Shown: positions 56,470-64,000 of the stretch, piece by piece
Position numbering within the stretch: the first letter of the stretch is position 1
Layout: each line of letters opens with the position of its first letter
Assembly (NCBI RefSeq): GCF_001684335.1
Contig: NZ_LOIC01000034.1
Location: 1-64,000 of the forward strand
Length of the DNA stretch: 64,000 bases
Direction of reading: 5' to 3'
Origin: Photorhabdus namnaonensis
GTDB taxonomy: Bacteria > Pseudomonadota > Gammaproteobacteria > Enterobacterales > Enterobacteriaceae
The notes under the pieces: generated by a model
Databases searched by the model: none
The model's input: the letters and a program-made list of their open reading frames with translations, nothing else
Told to the model about the DNA's origin: nothing
Translations under genes and position numbers: made by a program

Positions 56470-58395
56470 TTATCCTTCAAACTCTTGCGTCATTTTTTCA
56501 AGTTGTTCCTGAATTTCCATCCATGCTAATTCAATTTCTTCCAGTTTTGATTTGGTCTGATTTTGTTTTTGCAGGTATTCAGTCAATTCGGTTTTACGGC
56601 TGCTATCATAAATAGCGCTGTCTGAAAGTTGGTTTTCTAGTGCAACTATCTCGTTACCCAGTTTCTCCATCTGTTTTTCTAGATCAGTAAGCTGTTTGCG
56701 CAATGGTTGCGTTTGATTACGGAAATCAGCTTGACGCCGCTTTTGATCTTTTCTTTCCTGAGCGCTTTGGCTGGATGACTCTTTTTCCTTGTCGTTGTTT
56801 TCACGTAGTTGCTGATTTTGTTGACGTTGTTGATCTGTCAGCCATTGTTGATAATCTTCTAAGTCGCCATTGAACGATTCTACCCGGCCATCGTGAACTA
56901 AATACAACTCATCTGTTGTTGAACGTAATAGATGTCGGTCATGGGAAACTACAACCAATGCACCGTCAAAGTCGATCAAAGCTTCTGTCAGTGCTTGACG
57001 CATATCCAAGTCGAGATGGTTTGTTGGTTCATCAAGTAATAGAAGGTTAGGGCGTTGCCAGACCATTAATGCCAAAACCAAACGCGCTTTTTCTCCCCCG
57101 GAGAAACGTCCACTTGGGTCAGTCACTTGATCGCCTTTGAAACCAAAGCCCCCCAGATAATCTCTAAGTTGCTGTTCTGTTTCCTGTGGCGCAATACGGA
57201 CTAGATGTTGTAATGGTGATTCATCAGCACGCAAATATTCCAGTTGATGCTGGGCGAAATACCCCAGTTTGATCCCTTTAGCTAATTCTACGGTTCCACT
57301 CTGAGATTGCAGTTCTCCAGCCAACAGTTTAATCAACGTGGATTTACCCGCGCCATTACGGCCAAGCAGACCAATGCGAGAGCCGGGAACCAGATTCAGT
57401 TTGATGGAGTTTAAAACAGTCCGTTCACCATAGCCTGCGCTGACTTTTTCCATTTTCAGGAGTGGGTTGGGCAGACTCTCTGGTTTACGGAAACTGAAAT
57501 GAAACGGGTTATCAACGTGGGCAGGGGCGATCAGCTCCATCCGTTCTAACATCTTGATACGGCTCTGAGCCTGTTTGGCTTTGCTGGCCTTGGCTCGGAA
57601 ACGGTCAATATAACTTTGCAGATGGGCGACTTTCTCTTGCTGACTTTTATAAAGGGCCTGTTGTTGCGCCAGTTTGGTCGCGCGTTGGCGCTCGAAAGAT
57701 GAGTAGTTGCCGCTGTACTCAAACAGAGACTGTTGCTCTATATGGAGAATCTTATCGGCAATCGGGTCGAGAAAATCCCGATCATGGGAGATAAGGATTA
57801 ATGTTCCGGGGTAGCTTTTCAGCCATTTTTCCAACCAGATAACCGCGTCCAAATCAAGGTGGTTAGTCGGTTCGTCAAGCAACAGCAAGTCGGAACGGCA
57901 GAGTAGCGCCTGAGCTAGATTGAGGCGCATGCGCCATCCACCGGAAAATGCACGTACCGGTTGATCAAGTTGTTCCTGAGAGAAACCTAAGCCGTGCAAC
58001 AAACTTGATGCTCTTGAACGGATTGTCCAGGCTTGAACCGTGTCCAGTTGACTATGCAGGTGAGCAATCAGATTGCCGTCATTTTTTTCATTGGCTATCC
58101 GCAGTTGTTGTTCCAGTTGGCGGAATTCACGATCACCATCAATAACATACTCCAGAGCCGGTATTTCTAGGGCGGGCGTTTCTTGATTCACCCAAGACAG
58201 CGCCCAGTTACTGGGAAAAGTGAATGTGCCGGCTTCCGCTTGAAGCTCCTTTTTTAATAATGCAAGTAGGGTAGATTTGCCACAGCCATTTTTCCCTACC
58301 AGACCCACTTTCTGTCCGGGATTGATAGTGGCGCCGGCATTATCCAGCAAGACACGGGTTCCGCGACGAATTTGTAATGAAGAGAAAACAATCAT
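56470..58395 (-). CDS. yheS: ABC-F family ATPase YheS
   Basis: A 641-residue protein with two ABC domains: Walker A GKNGCGKST near residue 36 and GRNGAGKST near 345; signatures SGGWRMRLNLAQAL and SGGEKARLVLAL; Walker B LLLLDEPTNHLD in both. The linker is the ABC-F type (about 240-300), and the C-terminus has a charged coiled coil (about 530-640). ABC-F proteins bind the ribosome E site and relieve stalling. Divergent from kefG as in E. coli. Confidence 0.95.
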   Translation of the reverse strand: MIVFSSLQIRRGTRVLLDNAGATINPGQKVGLVGKNGCGKSTLLALLKKELQAEAGTFTFPSNWALSWVNQETPALEIPALEYVIDGDREFRQLEQQLRIANEKNDGNLIAHLHSQLDTVQAWTIRSRASSLLHGLGFSQEQLDQPVRAFSGGWRMRLNLAQALLCRSDLLLLDEPTNHLDLDAVIWLEKWLKSYPGTLILISHDRDFLDPIADKILHIEQQSLFEYSGNYSSFERQRATKLAQQQALYKSQQEKVAHLQSYIDRFRAKASKAKQAQSRIKMLERMELIAPAHVDNPFHFSFRKPESLPNPLLKMEKVSAGYGERTVLNSIKLNLVPGSRIGLLGRNGAGKSTLIKLLAGELQSQSGTVELAKGIKLGYFAQHQLEYLRADESPLQHLVRIAPQETEQQLRDYLGGFGFKGDQVTDPSGRFSGGEKARLVLALMVWQRPNLLLLDEPTNHLDLDMRQALTEALIDFDGALVVVSHDRHLLRSTTDELYLVHDGRVESFNGDLEDYQQWLTDQQRQQNQQLRENNDKEKESSSQSAQERKDQKRRQADFRNQTQPLRKQLTDLEKQMEKLGNEIVALENQLSDSAIYDSSRKTELTEYLQKQNQTKSKLEEIELAWMEIQEQLEKMTQEFEG

Positions 58396-58514
58396 AAGTA
58401 TCGTTTGTATAAAATATGTTAAATTAGCAGTAACAGATTAAGAGTCTTATTTTATAACTTTGTATGCATGTTAACGGAAAATACGTGTCCTGACACGTTC
58501 TTGAGGAGGGAACG

Positions 58515-59066
58515 ATGTTACAGCCGCCAAAAGTCCTGCTGCTGTATGCCCATCCTGAGCCACAGGATTCAGTAGCAAATCGTGTTTTGTTACAACCTGT
58601 GCAGGGTTTAGAGCATGTTACGGTTCACGACTTATATGGAGCTTATCCAGATTTTTTTATTGATGTTCATTATGAGCAACAACTGCTTCGAGAACATCAG
58701 GTGATTGTTTTTCAACACCCACTGTATACCTACAGTTGTCCCGCTTTATTAAAGGAGTGGATGGATCGTGTACTGACTCGGGGGTTTGCCAGTGGTATTA
58801 CCGGATTGGCATTACAGGGAAAATATTGGCGTTCAGTGATTACTACAGGGGAACCGGAAAGCACGTTCCGGGCCGATGGGTATAATCTCTATCCAATGGA
58901 AGAGATCCTTCGTCCTTTTGAACTCACCGCGGCGATGTGTCGTATGCATTGGTTATCACCAATTATTGTTTATTGGGCACGCCGTCAAAAACCTGAACTT
59001 CTCGCCATCCATGCTAATGATTATCGTGAATGGCTCAAATCGCCATTGTCATTAGGAGGGCTATAA
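58515..59066 (+). CDS. kefG: Glutathione-regulated K+ efflux ancillary protein KefG
   Basis: A 183-residue flavodoxin-fold quinone reductase-like protein ([19 protein letters not shown] at the start; [22 protein letters not shown]). KefG is needed for full KefB activity. An AGGAGGG site precedes the ATG, and kefB follows by 3 nt. Confidence 0.94.
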   Translation: MLQPPKVLLLYAHPEPQDSVANRVLLQPVQGLEHVTVHDLYGAYPDFFIDVHYEQQLLREHQVIVFQHPLYTYSCPALLKEWMDRVLTRGFASGITGLALQGKYWRSVITTGEPESTFRADGYNLYPMEEILRPFELTAAMCRMHWLSPIIVYWARRQKPELLAIHANDYREWLKSPLSLGGL

Positions 59067-59069
59067 GTT

Positions 59070-60914
59070 ATGGAGCATTCAGCGCAATTGAGCGCCAGTG
59101 TATTGTTTTTATTCGCTGCCGTTGTGGCAGTGCCAATCGCACAGAAATGTAAGATTGGGGCCGTATTAGGTTATTTGTTGGCAGGGATTGTCCTGGGGCC
59201 GTGGGGGCTGAGCTTTATCAGGGATGTTGATGATATTCTTCATTTCTCTGAGTTGGGGATTGTTTTCCTGATGTTTATCATCGGGCTTGAACTTAATCCG
59301 GCTAAACTCTGGCAACTCAGGCGATCTATTTTTGGTGTCGGTGCGGCTCAAGTTATTTTCACGGCGAGTGTGCTGGCGGTGCTGCTTTATCTGACCGATT
59401 TTTCATGGCAAGCGGCGGTTATTGGTGGTATCGGCATGGCGATGTCCTCAACGGCAATGGCCCTGCAACTCATGAAAGAGAAGGGGATGAACCGCAATGA
59501 AGGCGGGCAGCTTGGTTTCTCGGTTTTGCTATTTCAAGATATGGCGGTAATTCCGGCTTTGGCGTTGATTCCGCTGTTGGCCGGCGGAACGGCATCCGGC
59601 GACTGGTATCGAATAGCATTAAAAATTGCTGCTTTTGCTGGCATGTTGCTCGGTGGCCGTTATCTGTTACGTCCTCTGTTTCGTTTGGTTGTTAGAGCTG
59701 GAGTTAGTGAGTTATTTACGGCGGCGGCGTTACTGGTGGTACTCAGTTCGGCGTTGTTTATGGAGGCGCTCGGTTTTTCTATGGCGCTGGGAACCTTTAT
59801 CGCCGGAGTATTATTGGCAGATAGTGAATATCGCCATGAACTGGAGATATCCATAGAACCGTTCAAAGGATTACTGTTGGGGCTGTTTTTTATTTCGGTC
59901 GGTATGTCGCTGAATTTGGGGGTGTTACTGATACATTTGCCCGAAGTGTTACTTGGTGTGCTGGTTTTGGTGATTGTGAAAGGCATTGTTCTTTATCTTA
60001 TCGCAATGAGCGCTGGCTTACGGGGTTCATCCTGTCTGCAATTTTCCGGCGTACTCAGTCAGGGGGGAGAATTCGCCTTTGTTCTGTTTTCCGCCGCGCT
60101 GAGCCAGAATGTGCTTAACAGCGGGCAGATGGCTTTGCTGCTGGTCGTGGTGACAATATCGATGATGACAACGCCGCTTGTCATGCAATTGATAGATGCT
60201 ATTCTGGCACGCCGTTTTAATGCCCAAGAGGAGACTGATGAACAGCCCTTTGTGGAAAATGATGATCCGCAGGTGATTTTAGTGGGCTTCGGCCGGTTCG
60301 GACAGGTAATCGGTCGTCTTCTGATGGTGAATAAAATCCGTATAACGGTGTTAGAGCGTGATGTCAGCGCTGTGAGTACTATGCGGCGTTATGGCTATAA
60401 AGTTTATTATGGTGACGCGGCTGAATTGGAGTTGCTACGTTCGGCGGGTGCGGATAAAGCCAAAGCGATAGTCATCACTTGTAATGAGCCGGAAGATACC
60501 ATGATGATCGTTCATTTATGCCAGAAACATTTCCCGAATCTGCATATCATGGCGCGGGCCAGAGGACGCCTGGAAGCGCATGAACTGCTGCAAAATGGAG
60601 TAACAAATTTCACCCGTGAAACTTTTTCCAGTGCTCTGGAGCTAGGACGTAAAACCTTAGTCGAATTAGGAATGCATCCGCATAAAGCTAATCGTGCAAA
60701 ACAACATTTCCAGCGGTTAGATATGCGGATGCTGAGAGAACTTATGCCGCAGCTACAGGGTGATGTGGCTCACATATCTCGTATAAAAGAGGCGCGACGG
60801 GAACTGGAAGAGTTGTTCGAACGGGAAATGCTCAATGAACGCCGCCAACCGGATGGTTGGAATGAGCATGAATACATGAATAATAGCGGAGCAAATCATG
60901 TCAGTAAGTCGTAA
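59070..60914 (+). CDS. kefB: Glutathione-regulated K+/H+ antiporter KefB
   Basis: A 614-residue CPA2 antiporter with about twelve membrane segments in residues 5-380 and a C-terminal RCK/TrkA-N domain from about 393 ([17 protein letters not shown]). The conserved IIGLELNP and [19 protein letters not shown] are present. It expels K+ and acidifies the cytoplasm on electrophile stress, gated by glutathione adducts. The C-terminus is slightly longer than the 601 residues of E. coli and overlaps yheV by 17 nt. Confidence 0.95.
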   Translation: MEHSAQLSASVLFLFAAVVAVPIAQKCKIGAVLGYLLAGIVLGPWGLSFIRDVDDILHFSELGIVFLMFIIGLELNPAKLWQLRRSIFGVGAAQVIFTASVLAVLLYLTDFSWQAAVIGGIGMAMSSTAMALQLMKEKGMNRNEGGQLGFSVLLFQDMAVIPALALIPLLAGGTASGDWYRIALKIAAFAGMLLGGRYLLRPLFRLVVRAGVSELFTAAALLVVLSSALFMEALGFSMALGTFIAGVLLADSEYRHELEISIEPFKGLLLGLFFISVGMSLNLGVLLIHLPEVLLGVLVLVIVKGIVLYLIAMSAGLRGSSCLQFSGVLSQGGEFAFVLFSAALSQNVLNSGQMALLLVVVTISMMTTPLVMQLIDAILARRFNAQEETDEQPFVENDDPQVILVGFGRFGQVIGRLLMVNKIRITVLERDVSAVSTMRRYGYKVYYGDAAELELLRSAGADKAKAIVITCNEPEDTMMIVHLCQKHFPNLHIMARARGRLEAHELLQNGVTNFTRETFSSALELGRKTLVELGMHPHKANRAKQHFQRLDMRMLRELMPQLQGDVAHISRIKEARRELEELFEREMLNERRQPDGWNEHEYMNNSGANHVSKS

Positions 60915-61101
60915 AAGATTTATTGCTGGTGCTGTCTGCCCAGAATGTCACTCTCAGGACACACTAGCAATGTGGCAAGAAGATCAGGTGGATGTGGTGG
61001 AATGTGTCCATTGTGGTCACCAACAACGCCAGACTGATGAGAAAGTGACCTCTCATGTCAGAAAGCAAGAGCAGGTTATTGGTATTTTTACCCCACAATA
61101 A
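60898..61101 (+). CDS. yheV: YheV family putative zinc ribbon protein
   Basis: 67 residues with two CxxC pairs, CPECHS and CVHCGH, forming a zinc ribbon. Function unknown. Starts inside the end of kefB, as in E. coli. Confidence 0.93.
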   Translation: MSVSRKRFIAGAVCPECHSQDTLAMWQEDQVDVVECVHCGHQQRQTDEKVTSHVRKQEQVIGIFTPQ

Positions 61102-61189
61102 TTATGTGAATATTAGCGCGAGTGAGTACAGAGACTGAAAATTCCGCTACAATCGGTAAAAATTTTTAGACCCACGGGTAGGAGATGTC

Positions 61190-61768
61190 ATGAAAGTAGC
61201 AAAAGACTTGGTAGTCAGCCTGGCTTATCAAGTAAGAACAGAAGAGGGTGTTTTAGTTGATGAGTCACCAGCGAGTGCGCCGTTGGACTATCTGCATGGC
61301 CGTGGTTCATTGATTAGCGGTTTGGAAAAGGCGCTAGAAGGCCGTGAGGCTGGTGAGAGTTTTGATGTTAGCGTACAGGCTGATGACGCCTATGGTCAGT
61401 ATGATGACAATCTGGTTCAGCGTGTGCCAAAAGATGTCTTTGTTGGTGTTGATGAGCTGGAAGTTGGCATGCGTTTCCTGGCTGATACCGATATGGGGCC
61501 AGTACCCGTAGAAATTACAGCGGTTGAAGATGAGCATGTTGTGGTTGATGGTAACCATATGCTGGCGGGTCAGAATCTGAAATTCAATGTTGAAGTCATT
61601 GCCATTCGTGAAGCGACTGAAGAAGAATTGGCTCATGGTCATGTTCATGGCGCTCATGGTCACGAGCATGGCGAGGGAGGTTGCTGTGGTGGTCATGGTC
61701 ATGACGACGGTCATCATCACCATCATGATGAAGGGCACGGATGTTGCGGTGGCGGCAGTTGTCACTGA
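61190..61768 (+). CDS. slyD: FKBP-type peptidyl-prolyl isomerase SlyD
   Basis: 192 residues: FKBP domain 1-69 and 130-150, with an insert-in-flap chaperone domain between. The C-terminal tail from about 150 is His/Cys/Gly rich (HVHGAHGHEHGEGGCCGGHGH, in parts) and binds nickel and other metals; it contributes to hydrogenase maturation in E. coli. Cytoplasmic. Stands alone with its own promoter region. Confidence 0.96.
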   Translation: MKVAKDLVVSLAYQVRTEEGVLVDESPASAPLDYLHGRGSLISGLEKALEGREAGESFDVSVQADDAYGQYDDNLVQRVPKDVFVGVDELEVGMRFLADTDMGPVPVEITAVEDEHVVVDGNHMLAGQNLKFNVEVIAIREATEEELAHGHVHGAHGHEHGEGGCCGGHGHDDGHHHHHDEGHGCCGGGSCH

Positions 61769-61808
61769 TAAGCTAAAGCGGATAGTGCATTTTAATATTT
61801 AAAAAAGC

Positions 61809-61845
61809 GGGGCAAGTTCGGAGAATTCAGTTTCGATGCTTGCCC
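61809..61845 (+). terminator. Possible terminator of slyD
   Basis: GGGGCAAG / CTTGCCC with a 22-nt loop, followed only by TGATTTATT, 40 nt after slyD. Weak. Confidence 0.35.
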
Positions 61846-61870
61846 TGATTTATTGTAATTTAATGTTTTT

Positions 61871-62089
61871 CTAGTAATGAGGCGGAGGCGTCTCCTCAGA
61901 TGGTGAAGCGACCATTGAGGGTTGAGTGGCTTTTAATCGTTCTGTCATCAACCGCAAATGCTCTTTTAATCTGGCGATCTCCCTTTGTTGCTCAGTTACT
62001 ACCTGATTTAATTCTTCGATAGTTATATCTTGAAAGGCAATTCGACTTTCCAAATGTTCAAGCCGTTGCTCAAATTCTGACAGATCCAT
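61871..62089 (-). CDS. slyX: SlyX family protein
   Basis: The ATG at 62089 ([19 protein letters not shown]) with GGGAGGAGAT upstream gives 72 residues, the usual SlyX length; the in-frame extension to 62137 is not supported. Heptads through residues 5-55 indicate a coiled coil. Function unknown. Divergent from fkpA. Confidence 0.93.
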   Translation of the reverse strand: MDLSEFEQRLEHLESRIAFQDITIEELNQVVTEQQREIARLKEHLRLMTERLKATQPSMVASPSEETPPPHY

Positions 62090-62385
62090 GATCTCCTCCC
62101 ATTTCAGGCCCTGTATTGCCAGTGTTAAATGCCCCATATTAATTAAGAGTAGCCTACTATGCCCAGAATATTCTGTGAAATGCGGTTATTATGAAACCTC
62201 TTGCCATTTGTGTTGTCCTAATAGGTTTGGGGCACTAAAACATCAAATATTGTGTTCAATAAACATTATGTTCAACAAACATTGTGTTCAACAAATATTG
62301 TGTTGTGCTCCTGTAGGCAGTTATAGTGACTTGATTGCATAACTTTTGCTGACGGTAAAATCCCCCAAAGCTATTGGAGAAACAG
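62090..62385. promoter_or_regulatory. slyX-fkpA divergent region with tandem 16-bp repeats
   Basis: 296 bases without a gene. It holds the four-fold repeat at 62245 and the promoters of slyX and fkpA. fkpA is sigma-E dependent in E. coli; I could not identify a clean GGAACTT...TCTGA pair here. Confidence 0.5.
62245..62308 (+). repeat. Four tandem 16-bp repeats upstream of fkpA
   Basis: Units AAATATTGTGTTCAAT, AAACATTATGTTCAAC, AAACATTGTGTTCAAC and AAATATTGTGTTGTGC follow without gaps. Copies 1-3 differ by one to three bases; copy 4 diverges at its end. It sits about 80 nt before fkpA. Confidence 0.85.
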
Positions 62386-63150
62386 ATGAAATCATTGTTT
62401 AAAGTTACCCTGCTTGCTACCACATTAGCGATGGCTTTCAGCGCCCCTCAGGTGTTGGCGGCTAAAGCGGAGAGTCAGAGTAGCACAGAATTGAACAGCG
62501 CATTTAAAACAGAAGATCAGCAAAATGCTTATGCTCTGGGTGCATCTTTAGGGCGTTATATGCAAAACACCCTGAAAGAACAGAAATCTCTGGGTATCCC
62601 ATTGGATAAAGATCAATTGTTATCGGGTGTGCAGGATGCTTTTAATAACAAAAGCAAACTGACTGACAGCGAAATTGAAAATACGCTGCGTGCATTTGAA
62701 GGGAAAGTGAAGTCTGCCGCTGAAGCTAAGATGGAAAAAGAAGCTCGCGAAAATGAAGCTAAAGGCGCTAAATATCGTGAAGAATTTGCTAAGGAAAAAG
62801 GCGTCGTTAAGAGCAAAACCGGCCTTTTGTATAAAATAGAGAAGGACGGCAGTGGTAAGAAACCTGTGGCAAGCGACACGATAGTTGTGAACTACCGGGG
62901 AACATTGATTGATGGTAAAGAGTTCGATAGTTCCTATAAGCGTAATGAGCCGCTTTCTATTCGCCTGGATGGCGTTATTCCAGGTTGGACAGAAGGTTTA
63001 CAGAATGTGAAAAAAGGTGGAAAAATTAAACTGGTTATTCCACCAGAGCTGGCTTATGGTAAAGCGGATCTGCCGGGTATTCCTGCAAATTCTACATTAG
63101 TATTTGATATTGAGTTGTTGGATATTAAAGCGGATACCAAAGCTAAGTAA
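62386..63150 (+). CDS. fkpA: Periplasmic FKBP-type peptidyl-prolyl isomerase FkpA
   Basis: The ATG at 62386 (MKSLFKVTLLATTLAMAFS) has TGGAGA upstream; 254 residues; an in-frame start at 62374 is not preferred. Signal peptide ends at VLAAKA (about residue 26). The N-terminal dimerisation and chaperone domain extends to about 140; the FKBP domain follows (VNYRGTLIDGKEFDSSYKR; VIPGWTEGLQ; IPPELAYGK). Acts in the periplasm, partly as a chaperone. Confidence 0.95.
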   Translation: MKSLFKVTLLATTLAMAFSAPQVLAAKAESQSSTELNSAFKTEDQQNAYALGASLGRYMQNTLKEQKSLGIPLDKDQLLSGVQDAFNNKSKLTDSEIENTLRAFEGKVKSAAEAKMEKEARENEAKGAKYREEFAKEKGVVKSKTGLLYKIEKDGSGKKPVASDTIVVNYRGTLIDGKEFDSSYKRNEPLSIRLDGVIPGWTEGLQNVKKGGKIKLVIPPELAYGKADLPGIPANSTLVFDIELLDIKADTKAK

Positions 63151-63183
63151 GCTGTCCGCTAAATATCTTTGATCAATACGGAT

Positions 63184-63218
63184 AAAACCGTTGGTAGAGA
63201 TTCTGTCAACGGTTTTTT
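63184..63218 (+). terminator. Rho-independent terminator of fkpA
   Basis: AAAACCGTTG / CAACGGTTTT with a 13-nt loop followed by more T, 33 nt after the fkpA stop. The rest of the gap to yheO shows only its ribosome binding site and AT-rich promoter DNA. Confidence 0.82.
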
Positions 63219-63435
63219 GTTACTGAAAGCTGTGATAGAGACCAAATGTCTGAGCTGCAATGGCTTGACGATGATGTCATGTGGTTTTAACGTCAATATT
63301 TCATGTGAATGCAAAGATCTTTGATTAGGATCTCTGTTAAGCTGCAACAATTGAGTTTTCACAAGAAATTTTTATAGGTTTATCACGTTGTGTTTTTAGC
63401 AAGACCTTGTCTGCGTTTGAAGGATGGTGTATTGA

Positions 63436-64000
63436 ATGTCTAACCCGTTATTATCTGGTGATATCAGTGATGTCGATTTACTGGAAAACCAACCGTTTAC
63501 TGAAACGGACCACGAAATTTTAAAATCTTATGAAGCCGCGGTTGATGGCTTGGCTATGCTGATTGGTGGGCATTGCGAGATTGTCCTTCACTCATTGGAA
63601 GATCTTAAATGTTCAGCCGTCAGAATAGCTAACGGAGAACATACAGGTCGTAAAATAGGTTCACCTATTACTGATCTTGCGTTGCGCATGCTGCATGATA
63701 TTACAGACGAAGATTGTAGTGCGTCCAAAGCCTATTTTACTCGCGCGAAAAGCGGTTCATTGATGAAATCAGTCACGATTGCGATCCGCAATCGGAATCG
63801 CCGAGTGATCGGCCTCCTGTGCATTAATATGAATCTTGATGTTCCTTTCTCTGAAATTATTCAGACATTTATTCCAGAAGAAACACATGATGTCGCGCCA
63901 AATGTAAATTTTGCCTCATCCGTGGATGATTTGGTCGCGCAAACGCTGGAATATACTATTGAAGAAGTCAATATTGATCGCAGTGTATCCAATAATGCCA
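63436..64000 (+). CDS. yheO: YheO-type PAS domain transcriptional regulator, 3' end outside window
   Basis: The ATG at 63436 (MSNPLLSGDISDVDLLENQ) opens a frame that runs to the window end (188 codons). Residues about 25-145 form the YheO-like PAS domain (LKSYEAAVDGLAMLIGGHCEIVLHS, in parts; RRVIGLLCINMN). The C-terminal HTH is expected beyond the edge. In E. coli yheO precedes tusDCB, and upstream fkpA fits that order. Confidence 0.93.
   Translation, partial: MSNPLLSGDISDVDLLENQPFTETDHEILKSYEAAVDGLAMLIGGHCEIVLHSLEDLKCSAVRIANGEHTGRKIGSPITDLALRMLHDITDEDCSASKAYFTRAKSGSLMKSVTIAIRNRNRRVIGLLCINMNLDVPFSEIIQTFIPEETHDVAPNVNFASSVDDLVAQTLEYTIEEVNIDRSVSNNA

Overview
The window looks like chromosome of an AT-rich enterobacterium of the Morganellaceae, most likely Photorhabdus (or the related Xenorhabdus). 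This is inferred from near-identity of many housekeeping genes to E. coli (Crp, Spot 42, YheO, PabA), low GC, and a rich load of type VI secretion, RCC1-like and toxin/immunity genes. No database search was possible, so genus is an inference.

Layout. (1) 1-16315: a type VI secretion locus in the Vibrio cholerae vipA-to-vasJ order, on the minus strand from tssB down to tssA (cut by the window edge), with hcp divergent on the plus strand across a 0.9-kb AT-rich gap. The VasH-type regulator lacks its sigma-54 AAA+ domain. (2) 16316-22378: core genes rlmJ, gorA, mobB-mobA, srkA, dsbA. (3) 22382-26571: a small island between dsbA and polA, with an IS200-type tnpA relic and a three-gene module of defence type: a small HTH-like protein, a PHP + SMC-like ATPase of TrlF type split by an in-frame amber codon, and an AlbA_2/ATPase protein. 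(4) 27037-33917: polA, two RCC1-like repeat genes plus a decayed third copy, the sRNA Spot 42 (spf), and engB. (5) 34132-40913: ppiA, a YcgJ-like secreted protein, pabA, argD, crp, yhfA, prkB, yheU, yheT. (6) 41018-56261: about 15 kb of accessory DNA inserted between yheT and yheS: a LysE-type exporter, a truncated ORF, a tnpB-only IS605-type element, tauABCD, murQ-murP with a CRP site, an orphan hcp, a predicted membrane-active effector, seven tandem paralogous membrane proteins that look like an immunity array, and a LysR regulator. (7) 56470-64000: yheS, kefG-kefB-yheV, slyD, slyX, fkpA and the start of yheO, resuming the E. coli order.

How it fits together. The T6SS locus encodes sheath (TssBC), baseplate (TssEFGK, TssA), membrane complex parts (TssJ, TssL), recycling ATPase (TssH) and tube (Hcp). 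The orphan Hcp plus effector plus immunity block at 49.8-54.8 kb is a plausible remote cargo cassette for such a system. Its most striking property is that five of the six junctions between immunity copies repeat a vestige of the effector's own 3' end, which also carries the ribosome binding site for the next copy. Carbon and sulfur scavenging genes (taurine, N-acetylmuramate) sit in the same island; crp and Spot 42 are also in the window.
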